A stretch of 64,000 nucleotides of DNA from Corydoras sp. C115 (Eukaryota; Chordata; Actinopteri; Siluriformes; Callichthyidae). Made by a program: the position numbers and the translations under genes. Below the pieces are notes generated by a model that was given only the letters and a program-made list of their open reading frames with translations, was not told where the DNA came from and did no database searches. Shown in pieces: positions 10,568 to 21,935 of this stretch. Every line of letters begins with the position of its first letter. The first letter of the stretch is position 1. The stretch is taken from NCBI GenBank assembly GCA_019802505.1, contig JAFMOC010000501.1, positions 129,602-193,601 of the forward strand. Reading direction: 5' to 3'.

Positions 10568-13500
10568 CTAGCTGGCGTTTGGCAAGTCGGCGTAGGTGCT
10601 GGCCCAGAAATGGAGGAAGCGACTGCGCATCTTCTGCTTGACCGAGTTCCTTCCCATGCCGCTGTGGATTTCCACAAACTGGTGACCCTCGCCGGTGAAC
10701 TGCGGCCAGGCCACCGGAACCTCGGACTCACCCTTGCTGGGGTCCCTGGTTTACGGGAGAGAACGGGAATATCAGAACACTACCAACTTATTGCTACAAA
10801 TCCCATCTATATGGGGGGTGGAGTTTATAAAGGTGAGAACGTAGGGGGGGACCAGGGACCCACCCGTAAACCACCCGTAAAGCAAGGGACCTTGCTGGGG
10901 TCCCTGGTTTACGGGAGAGAACGGGAATATCAGAACCCTTCCAACTTATTGGTACCAACTGCTTATTGTTGGATTGTTGCGCCATTGGGGTATCAGCACA
11001 ACACAGTATTACATCACAACCTCATGAGTGTAGCCTGGGAATGATCCCCCACCCTAATTGCACTCACTCTATGAGGCACCAAGTAAATGGTAGAGCTACA
11101 AATCCCATCTATACGGGGGGTGGAGTTTATAAAGGTGAGAACGTAGGGGGGGACCAGGGACCCACCCGTAAACCATGGACCCATCCTTGCTGGGGTCCCT
11201 GGTTTACGGGAGAGAACGGGAATATCAGAACCCTTCCAACTTATTGGTACCAACTGCTTATTGTTGGATTGTTGCGCCATTGGGGTATCAGCACAACACA
11301 GTATTACATCCCAACCTCATGAGTGTAGCCTGGGAATGATCCCCCACCCTAATTGCACTCACTCTATGAGGCACCAAGTAAATGGTAGAGCTACAAATCC
11401 CTTCTATACGGGGGGTGGAGTTTATAAAGGTGAGAACGTAGGGGGGGACCAGGGACCCACCCGTAAACCATGGACCCACCCTTGCTGGGGTCCCTGGTTT
11501 ACGGGAGAGAACGGGAATATCAGAACACTACCAACTTATTGGTACCAACTGCTTATTGTTGGATTGTTGTGCCATTGGGGTATCAGCACAACACAGTATT
11601 ACATCACAACCTCATGAGTGTAGCCTGGGAATGATCCCCCACCCTAATTGCACTCACTCTATGAGGCACCAAGTAAATGGTAGAGCTACAAATCCCATCT
11701 ATATGGGGGGTGGAGTTTATAAAGGTGAGAACGTAGGGGGGGACCAGGGACCCACCCTTGCTGGGGTCCCTGGTTTACGGGAGAGAACGGGAATATCAGA
11801 ACACTACCAACCTATTGGTACCAACTGCTTATTGTTGGATTGTTGCGCCATTGGGGTATCAGCACAACACAGTATTACATCACAACCTCATGAGTGTAGC
11901 CTGGGAATGATCCCCCACCCTAATTGCACTCACTCTATGAGGCACCAAGTAAATGGTAGAGCTACAAATCCCATCTATATGGGGGGTGGAGTTTATAAAG
12001 GTGAGAATGTAGACGTAGGCTCAGGATAAAGAACCGTAAACGACGATTTCGTACCCAGTCCTGGCAAAATTGGTCCAGTAGGCGATCATGTACTTGGCGA
12101 CCTTGCGATGTTTGGGCAGGTAGGCCAGCGGCGTGGTGAAGGGCTTCCCGAACACGTACTGCAGGTCGTCGGCGTGGTCGGCTCCCGTCCAGCTGGGGTA
12201 GACGGGCATGCGGCTCGGCTCCGTGAACAGGTACGAGTAGGTGCGGCCGGTGCTGATGGGGAACAACAGAGGGAACGTCGCGTTAGGGAAAGCCAGAGGA
12301 ACGCGTTGTGGGGGTTCCGGCTGCGTCCGCATCCGCCCACCTGGCGTGTTTGGTGTGCAGGTACAGGGAGGTCTGCGTGGGCACCAGGAAGATGAAGTCA
12401 GTCTCGATGTCTATGATGGTTTTTTTGATGGTCACCTTGTCGGGTTTGCTCTCCCAGTTGGAGGTGTATTGCGCCAGAGCGGCGGCGGCGGCCGTGGCAC
12501 CTTTGTCGCTGGTCAGGGCTGATAAGAGGGTTGTGACGTCTTCACTATGAAATAAATAAAGATTAAGGGGACCATTGTCGTTTTTTAGATACAGTCACTA
12601 TAGAACATACGTTCTCTTACCTCGCTGTGGCCACTAGGGGCTGGTTTAGGGACGGAATATCGAAGCCGGCAAAGATGTGACCATCCATGTCATTGATTCC
12701 GGCCAGATAGTCGATGTCAGCGGCGTTGCTGAACAGGGTGCTGGGTTCGCTGGGTAGGAAGTCGCCGTCGACCACAGGGGACAGTGCCAGGTTCTTCACA
12801 ATGGGCTCTAAAGCACATGACGAGTGCTTTAGAGCTTTAGTTTAAATGCATGCTGCCAGTTCAGGAGAACATACCAAATTCCGTGGCCCGTGGCGACTCA
12901 CCTGATGCCGAGCCCTTCAGCTGAACGGTGCCAGCGAGAGTTAGCATCTCCGGGTCGGTCATCTTCAGGCAGGCGGCCATACTCTGATCGGTGGGACAGC
13001 CCACCTGCTTAGCTATCTGCCAGAAGGACCAATCGTAAATTAGAATTCATTAACCCAATAATCCTACGTATAAAATCAAATAGAAAGTGTAATCGAAATA
13101 GCATATAGCTTAAGTGGGGGGGTAATTACATGGTAAGTACACTTGTAACTGCCCGGTAGGTAATTTCCTGATAAATATGCTGTAATGAATGGGGTATTCA
13201 CAGAGTATTAATTACCAGGTACTTACCCTGTACTTACCCTGTACCTACTGTATTTGTTTGCGCCTTAAAAACACGTATAACTCTAAATGTGATGCTGTCA
13301 GCATGAAATAACCCTCTACATGAGGTCATGTTGCAAATAATTACTTCCAAAGTGACCTACAAGTGTCTCAACCTGGTACCCCTTAATTACCAGGTACTTA
13401 CCCTGTACTTACCCTGTACCTACTGTGCTTGTTTGCGCCCTTAAACACGTATGATTATGCTAAATGTGATGCTGTTAGCATGAAATAGCCCTCTACATGA

Positions 13501-16146
13501 GGTCATGTTGCAAATCATTACATCCAAAGTGACCTACAAGTGTCTCAACCTGGTACCCCTTAATAACCAGGTACTTACCCTGTACTTACTCTTTACCTAC
13601 TGTGTTTGTTTGCGCCTTAAAAACGTGTATAACTCTAAATGTGATGTTGTCAGCATGAGGTCATGTTGCAAATAATTACATCCAAAGTGGCCTACAAGTG
13701 ACCTACTTGGACCCCTTAATTACCAGGTACTTACCCTGTACTTGCTGTGTTTGTTTGCGCCTTTAATACACGTATAACTCTAAATGTGATGTTGTCAGCA
13801 TGAAATAACCCCCTACACCAGGTCCCCAAAGTGACCTACAAGGGTCTCAACTTGGTACCCCTTAATTACCAGGTACTTACCCGGTACCTTCTGCCCTCTC
13901 CCCACCTTAATAAACATACAATAAGTGCAAATGTGCTGTTAGCATGAAGTATATACATTAAAAAATAAGCAGTTAAGAGGAAGTTACCTGTTCCGCATAC
14001 ATCCTGGGATTTCTGTTAACAGCCCAGGGACACAGGGCAACACCGCTCTGGGAAATAGCTCTGCGGATCAGTCCTTTATTGTGGGGAGACAGCGTCTGTA
14101 ATCGAAGACAAGCGCACAGTTGATGCCAACTACGAATTGGGCAGCGTAGATAGTTCAAATGCCAAAATGCCACCATCGAAACTCCACCTGGAAGCTCACG
14201 CTCGCAGCTCCGGCGGATTCCCCGAAAATGGTGATGCTGTTGGGATCGCCTCCAAAGGCTTTGATGTTGCGGTGGACCCAGGCGATGGCAGCGTGCTGGT
14301 CCCACAGACCGTAGTTGCCTGTGAGTGGTAAATTGTCCATTAAGCTCCTAAATGACTCCTCAAAGACTCGTCAGCGAGTCGTTACTTGGTACCTGGCAGC
14401 TCCGGGTCTCCTGTGCTGAGGAATCCGAGGGTTCCCAAGCGGTAATTTATAGTCACCACGATGACGTTGCCCCTGTCGGCGATCTCGGTTCCGTCGTAGA
14501 GGTAGTTGTCCAGGAAGTTCGCCCCCTGAGAGCCGCCGAGAAGGAAGGCGCCGCCGTAGATGAAGATCATGACCGGGAGACCCGTCGAGACTGCGGACAA
14601 CAGCGGAACGCACGGTACGGTATACACCACGGGGAAAATCGACGGCATTCCGAACGGCCGGGTCCTTACCCGAGCGGCCCTGAGGGACCCAGACGTTGAG
14701 GTACAGGCAGTCCTCGCTGCCTCGCGTTCCGCTCTGGAGCAGGTTCAGCTGTAGGCATCTTTTACTGAATTCTGTTGCCTTCAAGACCCCTGCACATATA
14801 GACAACTGAAGACGTCATGTGACCAAGGACTACCAAGTGATGATATATGGTCACAGCACAGTGAGTGGGGGAGCTACTGTGGGGTGAACTAGAGTAGGAC
14901 GCTGTGCAAATACACCCAGGACAGGGTGCCAATTCATCAATGGGCATTATATAGGGGCAATTTGGAGCAGCAGTCTCACCTTAAATGATGTTTTTGGACT
15001 GTGGGAGGAGACTGGAGAACCCATAGACAACCCATGTGGACACAAGAACATGGAAACAGGACTCAGCTCAGGATTCAAACTGAGAGGTGGACATGCTGAC
15101 CACCACGCCAACGTGCTGCCACTGTGCTGCCACCATCCTGATAACAACTAGATCCTGGAATTGTAACAGCACCTACCATTACAATTATATAGGGGCAATT
15201 TGGAGCAGTAATTTCACCGTAAATCCATGTTTTCGGACTGTGGGAGGAAACTGGAGAACCCATAGACAACCCACGTGGACACAAGAACATGGAAACTGGA
15301 CTCGAACTAAGAGGTGGACCTGCTGACCACTATGCCAGCATGCTGCCACCATGCTGCCACTGTGCTGCCACCATCCTGATAACAACTAGATCCTGGAATT
15401 GTAACGGTACCTACCCTTACTCTTATATAGGGGCAATTTGGAGCAGCAAATCATGCCACTCCATCATGCTGCCACCAAGCTGCCACCGTGCTGCCACCAT
15501 CCTGATAACAACTAGATCCTGGAATTGTAACGGCACCTACCCTTACTCTTATATAGGGGCAATTTGGAGCAGCAAATCATGCCACTCCATCATGCTGCCA
15601 CCAAGCTGCCACCATCCTGATAACAACTAGATCCTGGAATTGTAACGGCACCTACCCTTACTCTTATATAGGGGCAATTTGGAGCAGCAAATCATGCCAC
15701 TCCATCATGCTGCCACCAAGCTGCCACCGTGCTGCCACCATCCTGATAACTATGGGAGTGTAACGGCACCTACCACTCCATCCGGGGTGAGGGGTCGGCT
15801 TCTTGAATCGGCCCGGCGGAGCGGCGAACGGGATGCCCTTGAAGACGTCCATGTAGCGGAACAGTCCGACGTTATGGTTCTTCCCTTCGACCATCCCTCC
15901 CTCCGTGGACACCACACCCAGCTACAACACACAGGACATCATTCAGTCTTTGTTGGTAATTGGGCAATTGTACCCTCCAATCCAACCCTGGGGGAACAGT
16001 TTGGGGAAGGCCCCAACTGCCCAGCCACTGCATCGGCAACACGGATGAAGGATGAGACGATGACTGATGTGGAACCGACTCACCGTAGCTGCATGGGCAG
16101 CGTTTAAGAAGAGCCCCAACGCGGCTAGAATCCCCAACACCGCCAT
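10568..16146 (-). CDS. cel: Bile salt-activated (carboxyl ester) lipase, copy A
   Basis: Secreted digestive carboxylesterase that hydrolyses cholesteryl and retinyl esters and glycerides. Eleven exons: 16084-16146, 15774-15921, 14670-14789, 14393-14590, 14188-14318, 13988-14095, 12902-13016, 12621-12807, 12341-12544, 12055-12252, 10568-10745. These sum to 1650 nt, 549 aa. Signal peptide is residues 1-19 (ends NAAHA). Alpha/beta-hydrolase landmarks: oxyanion-hole YGGAF, nucleophile elbow GESAGA (Ser about 211), acid in NDMDGH (Asp about 336), base in GADHADD (His about 451). The catalytic triad is intact. The protein ends after the core (LPNAS), without the mucin-like repeat tail of mammalian CEL. 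An in-frame ATG lies upstream of the chosen start; the start used puts the hydrophobic signal at the N-terminus. Introns 2, 6 and 10 hold tandem arrays described separately. Confidence 0.95.
10746..12015. repeat. ~295-bp tandem array in cel-A intron 10
   Basis: About four units of roughly 160 to 296 bp, each restarting with CTTGCTGGGGTCCCTGG. On the transcribed strand that is the exon 11 acceptor plus its first ~14 coding bases. Restart points are near 10733 (the functional copy), 10890, 11183, 11479 and 11755. Units are nearly identical, so the expansion is recent. Confidence 0.93.
13137..13930. repeat. ~145-175-bp tandem array in cel-A intron 6
   Basis: Five units begin near 13211, 13386, 13561, 13722 and 13866 with a CAGGTACTTACCC-like core followed by TGTTTGTTTGCGCC and GTGATGCTGTCAGCATG. 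Read on the gene strand, each core is one or two GGTAAGTA sequences resembling consensus 5' splice sites. Confidence 0.9.
14880..15773. repeat. Minisatellite in cel-A intron 2
   Basis: A SINE-like fragment is followed by four units of roughly 120 to 235 bp. They contain CATCCTGATAACAACTAGAT, GTAACGGCACCTACC and CTTATATAGGGGCAATTTGG. The GCACCTACC core is the reverse complement of the exon 2 donor and its intronic flank (functional copy 15768-15773). Donor-like copies lie near 15176, 15410, 15533 and 15654. Confidence 0.9.
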
Positions 16147-16378
16147 CGCCAGTCGCTGACGCAGCTCTGAACGCGAAGGTCCTCGCCCTGGCCTTTTATG
16201 CACCTGCCCCTCTGTCGTTTCCGGGGTATTTTTACTTCAAGGACTAAACACATGTCGTCTTATCTCTCGTTCTCACAGGTAGACGGACAGGTTAGCTAGT
16301 AAGTCATGGGACATGGCGTTGAATTCTGGTAGGGGACATCGTTAAAAACCCAACATTTCCACATTAGGCTCTAGAAAG

Positions 16379-17075
16379 TCGCACGGTGGCTTAGTGGTTG
16401 GCATGTTCTCCTCTCAGCGCTAGGGATTCCCGGTTCCAATCCCAATCTGGGTGGAGTTTCCATGTTCTCCCCATGTCCGCGTGGGTTTCCCCTGGGTTCT
16501 CCGGTTTCCTTCCACAGTCCAAAAACATGGATCAAGGTCGATTGAAGGCTCCAAATTGCCCCATATAGAGTGTGTCTGTGTGTGTGAGTGAGTGTGTGCC
16601 CAGGGATAGATTGCCCCCCTGTTCTGGGTGTATCTGCCCAGCGCCCGAAACATTCTCCCCCGGATGGGCATGGGGAACCCCCCCCCCCACCAAGACCCTA
16701 ATAGAGGATAAAGCGGAAGACAATGGATGGATGATATGAGTGGTTGGTATGGTTGGTATGTTCTCCTCTCAGCACTAGGGATTCCCGGTTCCAATCCCAA
16801 TCTGGGTGGAGTTTCCATGTTATCCCCGTGTCCGTGTGGGTTTCCTCCGGGTTCTCCGGTTTCCTCTCACAGTCCAAAAAACGGTTGAAGGCTCCAACAA
16901 TTGAAGGATCCAAAATTGCCCCATATAGAGTGTGTCTGTGTGATTGAGTGTGACATGCCCAGTCCTGGGTGTATCTGCCCTCCAGCCGAAACGTTCTCCC
17001 CTGGATGGACATGGGGACCCCCCCCCCCACGACCCTAGTAGAGGATAAAGCAGAAGATAATGGATGGATGGATGG
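16379..17075 (+). mobile_element. Two adjacent plus SINEs between the cel genes
   Basis: Copies at about 16379-16735 and 16737-17075, the second with a degraded head. Both end in GGATGGATGG-type tails. They occupy most of the 1.2 kb between cel-A exon 1 and the cel-B stop codon. Confidence 0.9.
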
Positions 17076-17270
17076 ATGGGTGCAAGAGTCATCAGTGTGT
17101 AGAAGGTGTAGAACCTGGAAGTCTGGAAGGCTTGGTCTATTTCGTCACCTACCATATAGGTGGAGTTTGTGGTTCTACAGTCTATAGTCCTTGAGTTGTC
17201 TGGAAAACCAAAATACGTCATGCAAATGAGCCGTAATGAAGACACGGAACACAGAACGTCATGCTGATCA

Positions 17271-17276
17271 TTTAAT
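17271..17276 (-). promoter_or_regulatory. Probable poly(A) signal of cel-B
   Basis: ATTAAA on the minus strand, 80 bases downstream of the cel-B stop codon. No AATAAA is closer. Variant hexamer, so moderate confidence. Confidence 0.45.
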
Positions 17277-17355
17277 TGACGTCATTAATTCAAGACATCT
17301 GTCAGAACTTTGGTGTCCGAACTGTGGACGTTGGTTCTAACAGGATACCGAGGTT

Positions 17356-20300
17356 CTAGCTGATAGTGGGATAGCTGACGAAGGTGTTCGACCAGAAGTT
17401 GAGGAAGCGGCTTCTCAAGTTCTGCTTCACCGAGGTCTTTCCCATGCTGTTGTTGATTTCCACAAACTTGCGGCCCTCGGGGGTGAACTGGGGCCAGGCG
17501 ACAGGGACCGTGGACTCGCCTTGGCTGGGGTCCCTGGGAACAAACAAAGGAATTTACTTCCAAACCACCAGGGAGTGTATTGGGTGGAGATATGGATGTG
17601 TTAGAGAACCAACACATGACTTCAGAACTACAAAGTCCAGCTATATGGTACATGGTATATGGTCTCACCCAGTGGAGTTTCCATGTTCTCCCCGTGTCCA
17701 CTTGGGTGTCCTCCGGGTTCTCCAGTTTCCTCCCACATTTAAAAACCATGGATCAAGTCAATTGAGTTCTCCAATTTGCCCCATATAGAGTCTGTCTGTG
17801 TGAGTGAGTGAGTGTGTGCCCAGCGATAGATTGTCCCCCTGTCCTGGGTGTATCTGCCCAGCGCCTGAAACATTCTCCCCTGGATGGGCATGGGGAACCC
17901 CCCCCCCCCGCGACCCTAGTAGAGGATAAAGCGGAAGATAATGGATGGATGGATGGATGGTCTCACCCAGTGCGGGCGAAGTTGGTCCAGTAGGCGATCA
18001 TGTACTCGGAGAGTCGGCGATGCTTGGGCAGGAACATCAAGGGAGTGGCGAAGGGCGTCCCGAACACGTACTGCAGGTCATCCGCATGGTCGGCCCCAGT
18101 CCAGGAGGGATAGGCAGGGTGGCGGTTGGGTTCTGAGAACAGGTACGAGTAGGTCCTCGCGGTCCTGGGACGAAGAAAAGAGAACGATTGACGATATTGA
18201 CGTAGACGTTGGTGTCCATCGAGGTGGAGGCACCCACTTGGCGTGTTTGGTGTGCAGAAACAGGGAGGTCTGGGTCGGCACCAGGAAGATGTAGTCGGTC
18301 TCGACGTCCACGATGGTTTTCTTGACCGTGGTCTTGTCGGGACTGCTTCCCCAGTTGGAGGTGTACTGCTCGAAGGCTGCCGAAGCGGCCACGGAACCTT
18401 TCTCGCGGGTGTACGCGGTGAGGAGCTTTCTGACATCATCACTGGGGAAGCAGGACAACACCTAAATACCACTTCCTCCTTATGTCCTCGCCAAGTCAGG
18501 GTTCTACACTGTACACACTAAGATGTCCTTACATGGGTGTGGCCAGGAGAGGAATGTTGACTGAAGGAACGTCGACTGTGGCGAACATGTGACCGTCCAT
18601 GTCGTTGATTCCGGCCAGGTAGTCGATGTCCGCGGCATTGCTAAACAACATACTGGGGTCGGCTGGCAGGAAGTCGCCATCGATCACGGGGGACAGCGCC
18701 AGGTTCCTTACAATGGGGTCTAAAAGGTTCATAGGTATCTTACCACGAGTTCCACATACAATAGAGACGTGGTCTTAAGTGTAGACTACAAGTTTGGTGG
18801 TAGTACTTGAACAACACACTCGAACAACACTACCACCACCATGCTGGTCCTTAAAGTATACAGGGAACACATGGACTACAGGGTGTCTTCATAGAACTAC
18901 AAAGTCCATCTACCTGGTAAGTGGAGCTGATCCAATGGACAGTAGAACCAAGAACATCTGGCTACTTACTCGACGCCGAGAATATCATGCCAACGGTCCC
19001 GGCAAGAGTGAGTTTCCGAGGGTCAACCTTCTTCAGGCAGTCGATCATCGTCCCGCCGGTGGGACAGCCCACCTTCTTCGCCATCTGCCGCAGAACGTTG
19101 TGAGAAATGATTAGTCTCAATACATGGCGATGAGTAATCAAAAATGCCAACATTGAGAGTAGGTCTACCCCAGGGCAAGGGTTGGTTGGGTATGATCGCG
19201 CCCTACACCCTGACCTACACCTTCGCCCCAAGTCATTTCGTCCAACATCGGTGTCTGACCTCACCAACAGGGGCAAATGCGCTAGAACAGCTTGGAACTA
19301 TATGTAGAAGGACAGTTACCTGCTCAGCAAAAGCCTTTGGATTTCTGTTTAGGGCCCAGGGGCAAAAGGCAACGCCACTCTGAGTGATAGCTCTGCGCAT
19401 CAAACCTTTATTGTGGGGCGATAGCATCTGCAGAACCATACGCACAACCCAATATTTAATATAAACAAATACGTAATCAGGAATAAAAGACAAACCGAAC
19501 GGTTCGAACTCTACCTGGAAGCTCACGCTGGAACCGCCGGCCGATTCCCCGAACACCGTGACGTTGTCGGGATCCCCTCCGAAAGCCTTGATGTTCCGAT
19601 GGACCCAGGCTATAGCAGCATGCTGGTCCCAAAGACCGTAGTTCCCTAGAATATTCAATCGTCACAATACAGAAAGTAAGTGATTTCTACATTGACGCGA
19701 TTGTTGGTACCAGATGGGTTGGTAATTACCAGGTATTTCCGAGTCTCCAGTGCTGAGGAACCCGAGAGGCCCAACGCGGTAGTTCATGGTGACCACGATG
19801 ACGTTCCCCCTGTCGGCCATCTCGCTTCCCTCGTACAAGTGGGTCCCCATGAAGTTAGCTCCCTGAGCATCGCCGAAGAGGAAAGCGCCCCCGTAAATAA
19901 AGATCATGACGGGCAGATTGGCCGAGACTGCGAGGGAAGACCAATGTAACGTAGCATGATGTATATATAACTTTAGTTGAAAAAATTGCGTAGGCAGCTG
20001 GTTTACCTGTACGGCCTTGAGGTACCCAGACGTTGAGGTACAGACAGTCCTCATTGCCGAGAACCCCACTCTGCAACACGTTGATTTGCAGACACTTGTC
20101 CCCGAACGCCGTGGCCTTCAGGACCCCTGCGGAGATGGAAAGTAAAGAGTTCCGCCAACCCTCGAGTCACAGGGTCCTCTCGCGAGGCAAGGAACTTGCG
20201 TAAGACGTACCACTCCAGCCAGGGTGGGGCGTCGGCTTCTGAAAGCGGCCCGGCGGGGCGGCGAACGGGATCCCCTTGAAGACGTCCAAGTAGCGGAAGA

Positions 20301-20843
20301 GTCCAACTCCAACGTTCCTTCCTTCCACCATCCCGCCTTCGGTATTTACAACTCCCAGCTACGACACAACACCCAATTACCACATGACCTCGTTCTCCAC
20401 GCGTAGCTAGAATGTTAGCATCCCTTATTAGAGCTTATTTTCTGTCTATGGGACACGTCCACATTACTGCGCCACCTTGTGGTTGTGTCGCGAAACACCT
20501 TTCATACTTCACAGGATGATGGTGGTCGGACATGGGGTCCGTTTGTGATGTCACTCAATCTCCATGACACGTGCTCATCCGCCTTCGGTATTTACGACTC
20601 CCAGCTACGACACAACACCCAATTATCACATGACCTCGTTCTCCACGCATAGCTAGAATGTTAGCATCCCTTATTAGAGCTACTGTCGTGACCTAGAACA
20701 TCTGGCTACTGTCATGTGATTCCGATAGCTATAGCTTTAGCGGTTAGCTATGACGTCATGTTTTGGTGGAACCAACTTACTGAAGCTGCACATGCAGCGT
20801 TCAAGAAGAACCCCAAAGCAAGTACTATCTCCAGCATGGCCAT
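17356..20843 (-). CDS. cel: Bile salt-activated (carboxyl ester) lipase, copy B
   Basis: Tandem paralogue of the preceding lipase, same strand. Exons: 20781-20843, 20211-20358, 20007-20126, 19730-19927, 19515-19645, 19320-19427, 18970-19084, 18533-18719, 18238-18441, 17967-18164, 17356-17533. Every exon has the same length as in copy A, giving 549 aa. Signal peptide MAMLEIVLALGFFLNAACA. The nucleophile elbow is GESAGG (the usual family form; copy A has GESAGA), with NDMDGH and GADHADD present, so the triad is intact. It ends YPTIS with no mucin-like tail. Exon 10's donor lies inside the target-site duplication of a SINE. Exon 1 sits inside a tandem array that also carries copies of the exon 2 acceptor. 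The start chosen is the first of two ATGs, two codons apart. Confidence 0.95.
17659..17972 (+). mobile_element. 5'-truncated SINE with 16-bp target-site duplication
   Basis: SINE body at about 17675-17956, headless and ending GGATGGATGG. It is flanked by a perfect 16-bp direct repeat at 17659-17674 and 17957-17972 (ATGGTCTCACCCAGTG). The right copy contains the last six coding bases and the donor of cel-B exon 10. The first few repeat bases may overlap the SINE tail. Confidence 0.92.
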
Positions 20844-21935
20844 CGTCACTCCGACACGTCTACGAACTCTTGGTCCATACCGTCGGCCTTTATATAAACA
20901 TCTGGGTCCTCTCCGCGCCTGTTGTTGGTACCTCAAGGCCGAAACACATGTCGTCTTATCTAAGGTTCTCACAAGTGAAAGAACAAGCAAATATTAGCTT
21001 GATCTTGGATTCCAATCATGAAACGATGATGACAAACCAAACAAGAAGAGGATTGGGGACTTGAGAACACGGGAGGGCAATTGAGGATTCGGTCGGGAAC
21101 CAAGCGAGTTAATGATTTCTTTCCGTTTTCTGTCTATGGGACACATACACATTACTGCGCCACCTTGTGGTTGTGTCGCGAAACACCTTTAATACTTCAT
21201 CAGCGCTCACAGGATGATGGTGGTCGGACATGGGGTCCGTTTGTGATGTCACTCAATCTCCATGACACGTGCTCGTCTCCCAGCTACGACACATCACCCA
21301 ATTACCACATGACCTCGTTCTCCAAAATAGCTAGAATGTTAGCATCCCATATTAGAGCTACTGTCGTGACCTAGAACATCTGGATACTATCATGTGATTC
21401 CGATAGCTATAGCTTTAGCGGTTAGCTATGACGTCATGTTTTGGTGGAACATCCACATTACTGCGCCACCTTGTGGTTGCGTCGCGAAACACCTTTAATA
21501 CTTCATCAGCGCTCACAGGATGATGGTGGCCAGACATGGGGTCCGTTTTGTGATGTCACTCAATCTCCATGACACGTGCTTATCCCGCCTTCGGTATTTA
21601 CGACTCCCAGCTACGACACAACACCCAATTACCACATGACCTCGTTCTCCACACATAGCTAGAATTTTAGCATCCCTTATTAGAGCTACTGTCATGACCT
21701 AGAACATCTGGATACTATCATGTGATTCCGATAGCTATAGCTTTAGCGGTTAGCTATGACGTCATGTTTTGGTGGAACATCCACGTTACTGCGCCACCTT
21801 GTGGTTGTGTCGCGAAACACCTTTAATACTTCATCAGCGCTCACAGGATGATGGTGGTCGGAGATGGGGTCCGTTTTGTGATGTCACTCAATCTCCATGA
21901 CACGTGTTCTATTGGGGTACTATAGGAGTCCTGAC
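20334..21935. repeat. Tandem array spanning cel-B intron 1, exon 1 and upstream
   Basis: Long repeat units of about 310 bp and partial units contain TGCGCCACCTTGTGGTTG, GATGATGGTGGTCGGACATG and TTAGCTATGACGTCATG. Copies of the CCACCTTG block lie near 20468, 21160, 21465 and 21790. The block holding the exon 2 acceptor and its first ~25 coding bases recurs at about 20578-20612 and 21592-21625, with a shorter remnant near 21276. The unique exon 1 segment lies inside the array. Confidence 0.88.
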
